Assembly (NCBI GenBank): GCA_022360075.1
Contig: JAKSDN010000367.1
Span: 1 to 5,561, forward strand
Direction: 5' to 3'
From: Kiloniellales bacterium
GTDB lineage: Bacteria > Pseudomonadota > Alphaproteobacteria > Kiloniellales > JAKSDN01
DNA: 5,561 bases
Part shown: positions 1 to 4,973 of the stretch, piece after piece
How positions within the stretch are numbered: the stretch's first letter is position 1
How the letters are laid out: each line of letters begins with the position of its first letter
The notes under the pieces: model-generated
What the model was told of the DNA's origin: nothing
Seen by the model: only the letters and a program-made list of their open reading frames with translations
The model's database searches: none
Program-made: the position numbers and the translations under genes

Positions 1-301
1 ACATGGAGGTCACGACGTTGACGTGGGCGAGCCCGCCGCGCAGCCAGCCGACCAGGGCCGAGGCCAGGTCGATGATGCGCGCGGCGATCGAGGTCGCGCC
101 CATGAGCTCGCCCATGAGAATGAACAGCGGAATCGCCAGCAGCACGACCGAGTTGGTGCCGGAGAACATCTGGATCGGCACCGTGATCAGGTCGATGCCG
201 GAAAGCGCCATGGCCAGCGTCGCGGTGATCATCAACGCGAAGCCGATCGGCACGTCGAGCGCGATCAGCAGGAGCAGCAGGCCGACCACTGCGAAGGCCA
301 C
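1..301 (-). CDS. dctM: TRAP transporter large permease DctM (N-terminal 100 residues; cut by window edge)
   Basis: This is the start of the large membrane subunit of a tripartite ATP-independent periplasmic (TRAP) transporter. That subunit forms the sodium- or proton-driven translocation channel in the inner membrane. The 100 visible residues are strongly hydrophobic: a first membrane segment at about residues 2-16 leads into the DVPIGFAL stretch (residues 16-23) typical of DctM N-termini. A second hydrophobic stretch carries IPLFILMGELM (about residues 57-67), another family hallmark. I chose the GTG at 301-299, 4 bases after the dctQ stop codon, because it puts the first membrane segment at the very N-terminus; a GGGAG about 10 bases upstream is a weak ribosome site. 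The family is usually about 420-440 residues, so roughly three quarters lies outside the window. It should be translated from the same message as dctP and dctQ. The exact start is less certain than the identity. Confidence 0.9.
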   Translation of the reverse strand, partial: MAFAVVGLLLLLIALDVPIGFALMITATLAMALSGIDLITVPIQMFSGTNSVVLLAIPLFILMGELMGATSIAARIIDLASALVGWLRGGLAHVNVVTSM

Positions 302-305
302 GGCC

Positions 306-851
306 TCAGCGCTCCCGCTTGTCCGACCGCCAGCGCCGCCGGATGTCGGCGATCAGGGCTGCGATCATCAAAACGGCGGCGATCGGCAACACGGCCATGA
401 ACCAGCCCTGGGCGATCTCGGCGGTCTCGATCTCGGTCGCGCCGTCGACCCGGATCATGCGCACGGCCTGCCAGAACAGCAGCCCCAGGAAGGCGATGAT
501 CCAGAGGTCGACGAAGGCGGCGAGTCCGCGCCGCCAGGCGGGCGGCAGCCGGCCGACCAGCAGGTCGAAGGAGATATGGCCGCCCCGCCGCAGCGCCAGA
601 TAGGCGCCGAGAAAGGCGAGCCAGACCAGCAGATAGCCGGGCACCTCGTCGGCGGTGACGCTGATCGCGCCGAAGGGTGCGTCGAGCGCGCGGTAGAGCG
701 GCTGCGCCCAGTCTTGCCTCTCCGCCAGGCCGCGCAGCCAGCCGAGCACGGCGTAACGGTAGAAGACGTTGGCGCAGATCATGGCCGTGGAGGCCACCAG
801 GACAAGGGCCGCCAGCGCCTCGACGCAACGATCGACGAGGCGCAGGATCAT
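306..851 (-). CDS. dctQ: TRAP transporter small permease DctQ
   Basis: This is the small membrane subunit of the TRAP importer, which partners DctM in the inner membrane and helps dock the binding protein. The 181 residues carry four hydrophobic segments at about 12-35, 70-87, 110-132 and 146-168. Family motifs include NVFYRY (28-33) at the end of segment 1 and the VWLAFLGAYLALRRGGHI block (76-93) in segment 2. Between segments 1 and 2 there is a loop of about 30 residues (roughly 36-65, rich in Trp, Arg and acidic residues) where many DctQ proteins have only a short linker. The ATG at 851 has no clear Shine-Dalgarno sequence; the upstream bases are nearly all G and C, so translation may be weak or depend on upstream ribosomes. 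It lies 48 bp after dctP and 4 bp before the assigned dctM start. Identity rests on layout and motifs; the substrate is unknown. Confidence 0.93.
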   Translation of the reverse strand: MILRLVDRCVEALAALVLVASTAMICANVFYRYAVLGWLRGLAERQDWAQPLYRALDAPFGAISVTADEVPGYLLVWLAFLGAYLALRRGGHISFDLLVGRLPPAWRRGLAAFVDLWIIAFLGLLFWQAVRMIRVDGATEIETAEIAQGWFMAVLPIAAVLMIAALIADIRRRWRSDKRER

Positions 852-872
852 CGCGGCGGCCGATCCACGGCC

Positions 873-895
873 GGGCGCGGCTTCACGCCGGGCCC
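873..895 (-). promoter_or_regulatory. RNA hairpin between dctP and dctQ (likely message-stabilising or processing element)
   Basis: Read on the minus strand, an inverted repeat begins 4 bases after the dctP stop codon. GGGC pairs with GCCC and CGGC with GCCG, separated by one C-C mismatch and closed by a 5-base GTGAA loop. A second small hairpin (GGCCG-TGGAT-CGGCC, 858-872) follows directly, before the dctQ start. There is no run of U after either, so neither is a standard intrinsic terminator. Inference: the structure protects the 3' end of the dctP message or limits read-through, giving more binding protein than membrane subunits. GC-rich DNA forms such repeats by chance more often, hence moderate confidence. 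Confidence 0.5.
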
Positions 896-899
896 ATGC

Positions 900-1871
900 T
901 CAGCGCGCGCCCTCGATCAGTTTCAGCCAAGCTTCGCCTTGGGAGGCGATGTAGTCGCCGTAGCTGGCCGCGGTCGCCTTCTTGAAGGCCTCGAGATCGA
1001 CCTCGTTGATCTCCACGTTCTTCTTCATCTCGTCGAAGTACTTGGTCTCGAGCTCCGCGGCGATGTCGTAGGCCTGGGCCGTGATCTCGCGGCCGACTTC
1101 ATCGAAGACCTGCTGCTGCTCGGGCGTGAGGCCATCCCAGAAGGACTGCGAAGCGAGCAGGAAGCTCGGCGTGTAGACGTGGTGGGTCAGGCTGAGCTGC
1201 TTGGCGACCTCGTAGTGCTTCTGCTCGTAGAAGCCGTAGGTCGCGGCCTCGGCGCCGTCGACGACGCCGGTCTGCAGGGCCGTGAAGGTCTCCTTCCAGG
1301 CCACCTTCTGCGGCGTCGCGCCCATCTGCTGGAACACGCCCTGGCGGAACTTGCCGCCGGAGATGCGGATCTTCAGGCCCTTCAGGTCCGCGGGCGCCGA
1401 GACCGGGCGCGCGCCGTTGATCACATGGCGAAAGCCGTTCTCGTAGATGCCGACGACCTTGACCCCGGCTTGGTCCTCGATCCGCTCGCGCACCGCCTGT
1501 TCCAGGCCCGCGTTCATGGCGCGCACGACATGGTCGCGATTGCTGAACAGCCAGGGCAGATCGAAGACGCCGAGCTTCTTGTCGAGCTTCAGCACGCCAG
1601 AGGCGACGTTGATCATCTCCAGCGAGCCGGCCTTGACACCGGTGATCAGGGCCTTCTCCTTGCCGAGCTGGCCGCCCGGGAAGAGCTTGAACTCGAATTG
1701 ACCCGGCAGGCGCTTTTCGACCTCGGCCGCAAAGAGGCTCGACTGGGCATGCAGCGGCGACAGCGCGGAGACGTGGCTGGCGATGCGCACCTCCGTCGGC
1801 GCGGCCAGGGCGGCGCCGGCGATAGCGACGAGAAGGGCGACTGCGATGCCGGAAAGCAAACGTCTGATCAT
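900..1871 (-). CDS. dctP: TRAP transporter periplasmic solute-binding protein, DctP family
   Basis: This is the secreted receptor of the TRAP importer: it binds an organic acid in the periplasm and delivers it to DctQM. The 323 residues match the usual family length. Residues 1-24 are a signal peptide (RR charge, hydrophobic core, AGAALAA end). Family landmarks follow: FPGGQLGKEKAL (64-75), LPWLF (105-109), ENGFRHV (144-150) with Arg148, LKGLKIRI (163-170) with Arg169, which corresponds to the arginine that salt-bridges the substrate carboxylate in this family, and FTALQTGVVDGAEA (196-209). The usual Asn of the 'DGQEN' motif is replaced (Ala209), so the pocket may suit a ligand other than C4-dicarboxylates. 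The ATG at 1871 has a strong ribosome site, GGGGGAA at 1883-1877, which fits high expression. It follows the GntR gene by 64 bp with no evident terminator and precedes dctQ. The ligand cannot be named; the neighbouring lactonase-like hydrolase suggests a lactone or carboxylic acid. Confidence 0.95.
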   Translation of the reverse strand: MIRRLLSGIAVALLVAIAGAALAAPTEVRIASHVSALSPLHAQSSLFAAEVEKRLPGQFEFKLFPGGQLGKEKALITGVKAGSLEMINVASGVLKLDKKLGVFDLPWLFSNRDHVVRAMNAGLEQAVRERIEDQAGVKVVGIYENGFRHVINGARPVSAPADLKGLKIRISGGKFRQGVFQQMGATPQKVAWKETFTALQTGVVDGAEAATYGFYEQKHYEVAKQLSLTHHVYTPSFLLASQSFWDGLTPEQQQVFDEVGREITAQAYDIAAELETKYFDEMKKNVEINEVDLEAFKKATAASYGDYIASQGEAWLKLIEGAR

Positions 1872-1935
1872 GACTGTTCCCCCTTAATTGAGAGCTCTTG
1901 ATAAAAGCCAGACCCGCGGACGTCCCGCCGGCCTC

Positions 1936-2709
1936 CTAGCGAATCTCGATGCCGTAGTTGAACTTCGCAGCCGGTCCCCGTGAACAGCGCCATTCCAGCG
2001 CGCGCTCGTCGAAGTCGCAAGCCGTGCGCTCGATCACGATGACCGGATCGCCGGTCTCGATCGCCAGGGCCCGCGCCTGCGGTGCCGTGGCGATCTCGAC
2101 CGTGAGACGCTCCCGCGCCCGCGCGACGATCTGCCCGCAAACCCGCTCGTAAAGCGGATAGAGCAGATCGCCGTAATCCTTGGTCGGGATCTCCATGAGT
2201 GCGCCGAACAGCGCTGCGGGCACCCAGATATCCTCGTCCAGGAGCGGCTCGTCGTTGACCAGGCGCAGCCGGCGCAGATGGATGACCGGCGTGCCGACCG
2301 GGAGCGCGAGATGCTCGGCGACGGCCGCCGAGGCGCGGCGCTGGCGCCGGCCCAGCACGCGAGCCTTGGGCGTCAACTGCTCGCCGCCCTTGTCGGTCAG
2401 GCGGAAGAAGCGGAACAGGGAGCGGCTGAAGTCCGCCTTGCGCACGTAGGTGCCCTTGCCTTGCCGGCGCTCCAGGAAGCCGTCGTGAACCAGGGTCTCG
2501 AGCGCCTTACGCATGGTGCCGAGCGCGACGCCGTAATCCTCGGCCAGGAGCTGCTCGGCGGGCAGCGCCTCTCCGGGCAACCAGACGCGCGCGGCGATCT
2601 TGGCGAGGATGTCGTCGCGCAGTCGCTGATAGAGCGGCAGGCGCGTATCGGGTGACACGGCCGGGGGCGCGCCCCGGGAAACTGCCGCGCCTCCCTCCGT
2701 CGACGCCAT
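1936..2709 (-). CDS. GntR-family transcriptional regulator, HutC/UTRA subfamily
   Basis: This is a ligand-responsive repressor of 257 residues, the normal size for the HutC subfamily. After a disordered Ala/Pro-rich leader (1-20), the winged helix-turn-helix spans about residues 22-90. It shows LPLYQRLRDDI (24-34), the turn LPGEALPAEQLLAEDYGV (44-61), the recognition helix region TMRKALETLVHDGFLERRQGKGTYV (starting at 65) and the basic wing. From about residue 108 to the end is a UTRA effector domain, with VGTPVIHLRRLRL and the late GDPVIVIERTACD strand typical of that fold. The ATG at 2709 has GGAG 6 bases upstream. It is the first gene of the unit that continues into dctPQM, so it is likely co-transcribed with the importer, and it is divergent from the lactonase-like hydrolase. 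The 18-bp palindrome between the two is its likely binding site, giving autoregulation plus control of both arms. The inducer is probably the imported compound or its breakdown product (inference). Confidence 0.93.
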   Translation of the reverse strand: MASTEGGAAVSRGAPPAVSPDTRLPLYQRLRDDILAKIAARVWLPGEALPAEQLLAEDYGVALGTMRKALETLVHDGFLERRQGKGTYVRKADFSRSLFRFFRLTDKGGEQLTPKARVLGRRQRRASAAVAEHLALPVGTPVIHLRRLRLVNDEPLLDEDIWVPAALFGALMEIPTKDYGDLLYPLYERVCGQIVARARERLTVEIATAPQARALAIETGDPVIVIERTACDFDERALEWRCSRGPAAKFNYGIEIR

Positions 2710-2723
2710 CCTTGGCTCCGTTA

Positions 2724-2729
2724 ACTATA
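2724..2729 (-). promoter_or_regulatory. Candidate -10 element for the gntR-dctPQM unit
   Basis: TATAGT (minus strand) matches 5 of 6 positions of the sigma-70 -10 consensus. It would start RNA about 8 bases before the GntR start codon's ribosome site region, leaving a very short leader. No convincing -35 hexamer is visible at 16-18 bp spacing; the space upstream is occupied by the 18-bp palindrome. A protein bound there would sit across the spacer and -35 region, consistent with repression. Call made by eye. Confidence 0.45.
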
Positions 2730-2735
2730 AAACAC

Positions 2736-2753
2736 TAGTCCTCTAGAGGACTA
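2736..2753. promoter_or_regulatory. Perfect 18-bp palindrome, likely GntR operator
   Basis: TAGTCCTCTAGAGGACTA is an uninterrupted perfect inverted repeat centred between 2744 and 2745. It lies in the only intergenic DNA between the GntR gene and the divergent hydrolase gene. It touches the candidate -10 of the hydrolase and lies just upstream of the candidate -10 of gntR, so a bound dimer could block both promoters. GntR-family proteins bind such palindromes as dimers, usually close to their own gene. The base sequence is not one I recognise as a published GntR consensus, so assignment rests on symmetry and position. No second copy was seen before dctP, which fits one operator serving the whole unit. 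Confidence 0.75.
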
Positions 2754-2757
2754 TAGT
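2752..2757 (+). promoter_or_regulatory. Candidate -10 element for the lactonase-like hydrolase gene
   Basis: TATAGT matches 5 of 6 positions of the -10 consensus and overlaps the right edge of the palindrome by two bases. RNA would begin at about 2764-2766, only a few bases before the ATG at 2770, implying a leaderless or nearly leaderless message. No good -35 is visible at 17-18 bp (AAAACA). An alternative -10, TATAAA at 2726-2731, would give a leader of about 30 bases containing the palindrome, but it also lacks a -35. Confidence 0.4.
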
Positions 2758-2769
2758 GCATAGTAAGGC

Positions 2770-3660
2770 ATGGCTTCGGAGAGTCTGTCAACCAGAAGTC
2801 GCGCCGAAGTGCCGTCGCAAGCCGCGGCGGGAACGCCGCTCCTGGTCGACTGCCATGCCCATGTCTTCACGGCGAACTGCCGCCTGGCCGACAAGCGGCG
2901 CTACACGCCGGCCTACGAGGCGCCCTTCGAGGCCTATCTCGACGAGCTCGATCGGCACGGCGTCACCCATGGCGTGATCGTGCAGCCGAGCTTCCTCGGC
3001 GACGACAACAGCTATCTGCACATCAGCCTGGAGCGGGCGCGTGGCCGCCTGCGCGGCGTCGCGGTGGTCGAGCCAGACGTCAACGACCGCGAGCTCGACC
3101 GCCTGAAGGGCTCGGGCGTGGTCGGCGTGCGCTTCAATCTGCTGGGCGAGGCCTGGGAGAAGCTGACGGCGCCCGCCTGGCGCGACCTGGTGCGGCGCGT
3201 CGAGGCATTCGGCTGGCTGATCGAGGTCCAGGTCGAGGGGCGCGACCTGCCGGGCGTGCTCGACGCGCTCGAGGCATCGCGCTGCCCGCTGGTCATCGAT
3301 CACTTCGGCCGGCCCAATCCGACCTTGGGCGTGCTCGATCCCGGCTTCCAGCGCCTGCTCGCCGAGGCGCCGGGCGGGCGCATCTGGGTGAAGCTGTCCG
3401 GGCCCTGGCGCTGCGGCGGCGTCGAGGCGGCGCGGCGCTATGCCGAGGCCCTGGCCGAGCGGCTCGGACCGGAGCGCCTGCTCTGGGGCAGCGATTGGCC
3501 CTGGACCCAGCACGAGGGCCAGAGCTACGGCGCCTGCCTCGACGGTCTCGCCGACTGGCTCGACACCGAGGACGCCAGGCGGCAGGTGCTTGCCCAGACC
3601 GCGCCGAAGTTGTTTCGCATCCCTCTCCCGTCGCCGCTCAAGGCGACCTCAAGCTCTTGA
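2770..3660 (+). CDS. TIM-barrel hydrolase, amidohydrolase 2 family, 2-pyrone-4,6-dicarboxylate lactonase-like (PLL)
   Basis: This is a cytoplasmic hydrolase of the amidohydrolase superfamily branch that includes LigI (2-pyrone-4,6-dicarboxylate lactonase), sulfomuconolactonase and sugar-acid lactonases or isomerases; these act on lactone rings bearing carboxylates. The 296 residues show the ordered landmarks: VDCHAHVF with His29 and His31 at strand 1, VQPSFLGDDN (71-80), GVRFN (119-123), IDHFGRP with His178 (176-182), and WGSDWPW with the catalytic-type Asp242 (239-245), followed by His248. Residues 1-22 look like an unstructured leader. The start must lie at or after 2770, because an in-frame TAA at 2764 blocks extension; AAGG ends only one base before the ATG, too close for normal ribosome pairing. 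It is divergent from the GntR regulator and importer, so it probably processes the imported compound (inference). Its 3' end overlaps the convergent nsrR gene by 12 bp. LigI itself acts in lignin-derived aromatic breakdown, but no other gene of that pathway is visible, so the substrate stays open. Confidence 0.88.
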   Translation: MASESLSTRSRAEVPSQAAAGTPLLVDCHAHVFTANCRLADKRRYTPAYEAPFEAYLDELDRHGVTHGVIVQPSFLGDDNSYLHISLERARGRLRGVAVVEPDVNDRELDRLKGSGVVGVRFNLLGEAWEKLTAPAWRDLVRRVEAFGWLIEVQVEGRDLPGVLDALEASRCPLVIDHFGRPNPTLGVLDPGFQRLLAEAPGGRIWVKLSGPWRCGGVEAARRYAEALAERLGPERLLWGSDWPWTQHEGQSYGACLDGLADWLDTEDARRQVLAQTAPKLFRIPLPSPLKATSSS

Positions 3661-4110
3661 CTCCGGCACTTCGGGCAGCGTGAGCCCTAGACGCTGCGCC
3701 AGCACCCGGCCGTTCTTGAGCAGATCGGCCAAAGTGTAGCGGTCGAGCACGGCGAAGAAGGCGTGCAGCGCCTGGTTCAAGACATGCTGCAGCAGACAGG
3801 GCCCGGCGATGGGACAGGTGTTGGTGACCATGTCGAAGCACTCGACCACCACCAGATCCTCCTCGCTCCAGCGCACCACCTCGCCGATGTTGATGCGCTC
3901 GGCCGGCACGGCCAGCAGCAGTCCGCCCTTGCGGCCGCGTAAGGTCTGGATCAGGCCGCGCTGCCCCAGGCGATGCACGACCTTCATCAGGTGGTTTTCG
4001 GATATGCCGTAGTGCTGGGCGATCTCACGGATCGTGCTGACCTGCTCGCCCCTCAATCCGAGGAAGATCAGCACTCTGAGCGTGTAGTCCGTATACCGGG
4101 TCAATCGCAT
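3649..4110 (-). CDS. nsrR: Rrf2-family nitric-oxide-sensing repressor, NsrR-like
   Basis: This is an iron-sulfur transcription repressor that releases DNA when nitric oxide attacks its cluster. The 153 residues begin MRLTRYTDYTLRVLIFLGL, the classic NsrR opening. A winged helix-turn-helix covers about residues 1-75, with the recognition helix near SENHLMKVVHRL (37-48) and wing LRGRKGG (57-63). Cluster ligands are present: Cys91, Cys99 and Cys105 in ECFDMVTNTCPIAGPC. Asp8 sits where Streptomyces NsrR uses Asp8 as the fourth ligand. The tail LDRYTLADLL (121-130) is also typical. The ATG at 4110 has GGGAGG 8 bases upstream. It is divergent from the truncated haemoglobin and DUF1971 genes, and the gap between them holds an NsrR-box-like repeat, so it probably controls them and itself. 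IscR is an alternative within Rrf2, but the opening motif, Asp8 and context favour NsrR. Confidence 0.93.
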   Translation of the reverse strand: MRLTRYTDYTLRVLIFLGLRGEQVSTIREIAQHYGISENHLMKVVHRLGQRGLIQTLRGRKGGLLLAVPAERINIGEVVRWSEEDLVVVECFDMVTNTCPIAGPCLLQHVLNQALHAFFAVLDRYTLADLLKNGRVLAQRLGLTLPEVPESRA

Positions 4111-4125
4111 GGCCGCGGCCTCCCG

Positions 4126-4154
4126 TTGGGACTAAAAGATGTATTTCATATATT
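4126..4154 (+). promoter_or_regulatory. Sigma-70-type promoter for the truncated haemoglobin / DUF1971 operon
   Basis: TTGGGA (4126-4131, 4 of 6 to consensus) and TATATT (4149-4154, 5 of 6) are separated by exactly 17 bp. Transcription should begin near 4161, leaving a leader of roughly 55-70 bases before the globin start. The NsrR-box-like repeat covers the downstream spacer and the -10, the expected arrangement for repression by blocking polymerase. Confidence 0.65.
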
Positions 4155-4158
4155 GATT
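4136..4158. promoter_or_regulatory. NsrR-box-like operator
   Basis: The left half, AAGATGTATTT (4136-4146), is a full match to the known NsrR half-site pattern AAGATGYATTT. A single spacer base (C, 4147) follows. The right half, ATATATTGATT (4148-4158), is a degenerate partner to the expected AAATRCATCTT, agreeing at about 6 of 11 positions. The 11-1-11 arrangement is that of NsrR sites. It lies between nsrR and the globin gene and over the globin -10, so it should mediate NO-responsive derepression of the globin operon and probably nsrR autoregulation. Confidence 0.75.
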
Positions 4159-4218
4159 TTTGCCTGGCTCGTCATAACATGTAGCACGGACGCAGGTTTA
4201 GGGGCAGCCCGGCGTGAT

Positions 4219-4224
4219 GGAGGG
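4219..4224 (+). promoter_or_regulatory. Ribosome binding site that decides the globin start
   Basis: GGAGGG lies 4 bases before the GTG at 4229. The upstream candidates GTG 4214 and ATG 4217 have only a poorer AGGGG 9-12 bases before them. The strong motif falls inside the longer reading, which argues that translation begins at 4229. Confidence 0.55.
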
Positions 4225-4228
4225 CCCG

Positions 4229-4693
4229 GTGAAAAAGCAAGACCAGATCTCCGAGACGGCGATCGCCCTGCTGGTTCGCCGCTTCTACACCAAGGTTCAC
4301 GGCGACCCCTTGCTGGCGCCCGTTTTTCACACAGCGCTGGGCTTTGACCGGGCCGCTTGGGAGCCCCATCTTCAGGTGATGGACTCTTTCTGGTCGTCGG
4401 TGATGCTGACCAGCGGCCGCTACAAGGGCAACCCCGTGGCCGTTCATCTCGCCCTGCCGCGCCTGACGCCGGCGATGTTCGAGCGCTGGCTCGCGCTCTT
4501 CGCCGAGACGGCACATGAGGTCTTCGCAGAGCCGCTCGCGGAGGCCTTCGTGGCGAAAGCTCATCTCATCGCCACATCCCTGCAATCTGCGCTCAACAGA
4601 CTCGGTCCATTACCGTCCGGACGGTCGTCGGACACGACCGCCGCGCGAAACGTCCATCCGCCATCGATCCCTTCAGCTTTGTCTGGAGCATGA
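4229..4693 (+). CDS. Group III truncated haemoglobin (trHb3)
   Basis: This is a small haem protein of the 2-over-2 globin fold, group III, expected to bind oxygen and NO in the cytoplasm and probably to help detoxify NO (inference from regulator and family). Numbered from the GTG at 4229 (154 residues), landmark residues are Tyr20 (B10), His47 (E7), Trp55 (E15) and His73 (F8, proximal haem ligand). The B10-E7 and E7-F8 spacings of 27 and 26 residues equal those of Campylobacter Ctb (Tyr19, His46, His72). The block FWSSVMLTSGRYKGNP (54-69) and the HLALPRL motif are diagnostic of trHb3. The start could instead be GTG 4214 or ATG 4217, adding 5 or 4 residues; I prefer 4229 for its GGAGGG site and because it puts Tyr B10 at residue 20. 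The last 35 or so residues form a Ser/Pro-rich tail beyond the globin fold. It lies downstream of an NsrR-box-like operator and one base before the DUF1971 gene. Confidence 0.92.
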   Translation: MKKQDQISETAIALLVRRFYTKVHGDPLLAPVFHTALGFDRAAWEPHLQVMDSFWSSVMLTSGRYKGNPVAVHLALPRLTPAMFERWLALFAETAHEVFAEPLAEAFVAKAHLIATSLQSALNRLGPLPSGRSSDTTAARNVHPPSIPSALSGA

Positions 4694-4694
4694 G

Positions 4695-4967
4695 ATGCGT
4701 TTGATTCCATCGGACAAGACCGCCTATCGACGGACGCCGGTTTTCACCCGCGACAGCCTGCCTCCAGCTCTCACCCGCAACCACAGCACCGCGCCGGGCG
4801 TCTGGGGCAAGATCCACGTGCTGCGCGGCCGCTTGGCCTACGAGATCGACGCGACCCAGGAGATGACCGTCCTGGTCCCCGGCGTCGACGGCGTGATCGA
4901 GCCCGGCGCCCCGCACCGGGTCGAGCCCCTGGGCGACGTCAGCTTCTTCGTCGAGTTCTATCGCTGA
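4695..4967 (+). CDS. DUF1971 (YeaR/TehB-N-like) small cupin-fold protein
   Basis: This 90-residue protein matches the DUF1971 family, represented by Escherichia coli YeaR and the N-terminal domain of some TehB tellurite-resistance proteins. Visible landmarks are RRTPVFTRDSLPPAL (12-26), NHSTAPGVWGKIHVLRGRLAYEI (from residue 29), the PGVDGVIEPGAPHRVEPLG turn (62-80) and the closing VSFFVEFYR (82-90). His30, His74 and Glu87 are candidate metal or ligand contacts in a cupin-like barrel (inference). The biochemical activity is not established. In E. coli, yeaR-yoaG is induced by nitrate and nitrite and repressed by NsrR, which matches this NsrR-linked position. The reading frame is open upstream to 4515, but that part overlaps the globin gene. 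ATG 4695 is chosen because GGAG (4685-4688) lies 6 bases before it and because it is one base after the globin stop, implying coupled translation. Confidence 0.87.
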   Translation: MRLIPSDKTAYRRTPVFTRDSLPPALTRNHSTAPGVWGKIHVLRGRLAYEIDATQEMTVLVPGVDGVIEPGAPHRVEPLGDVSFFVEFYR

Positions 4968-4973
4968 GCCGCG

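Noticed and set aside
858..895. Intrinsic terminator between dctP and dctQ
   Set aside because: Stems are present but no U-run follows, and dctQM must be expressed with dctP; kept only as a possible stability element.
3..1901. A 632-codon open frame on the plus strand
   Set aside because: It lies antisense to the whole dctM-dctQ-dctP stretch, has a low-complexity Arg/Gly/Asp/Gln-rich translation with no domain, and arises because GC-rich genes leave antisense frames free of stops. The minus-strand genes have signal peptide, membrane segments and motifs.
1872..1935. Second GntR operator or internal promoter before dctP
   Set aside because: The gap holds only short palindromes (AGAGCTCT, GGACGTCC) unlike the 18-bp repeat, and no paired -35/-10 elements are convincing.
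2788..3513. A 241-codon open frame on the minus strand inside the hydrolase gene
   Set aside because: It is the antisense shadow of a clear PLL-family enzyme with all catalytic motifs; its translation shows no recognisable family.
4515..4694. Upstream extension of the DUF1971 frame by 60 codons
   Set aside because: It overlaps the globin gene, its translation (Arg/Ser-rich) is not DUF1971-like, and ATG 4695 has an ideal ribosome site and fits family length.
4968..4973. Shared terminator between the DUF1971 and Tag-like genes
   Set aside because: Only 6 bp separate the two stop codons and no stem followed by a T-run is visible on either strand nearby.
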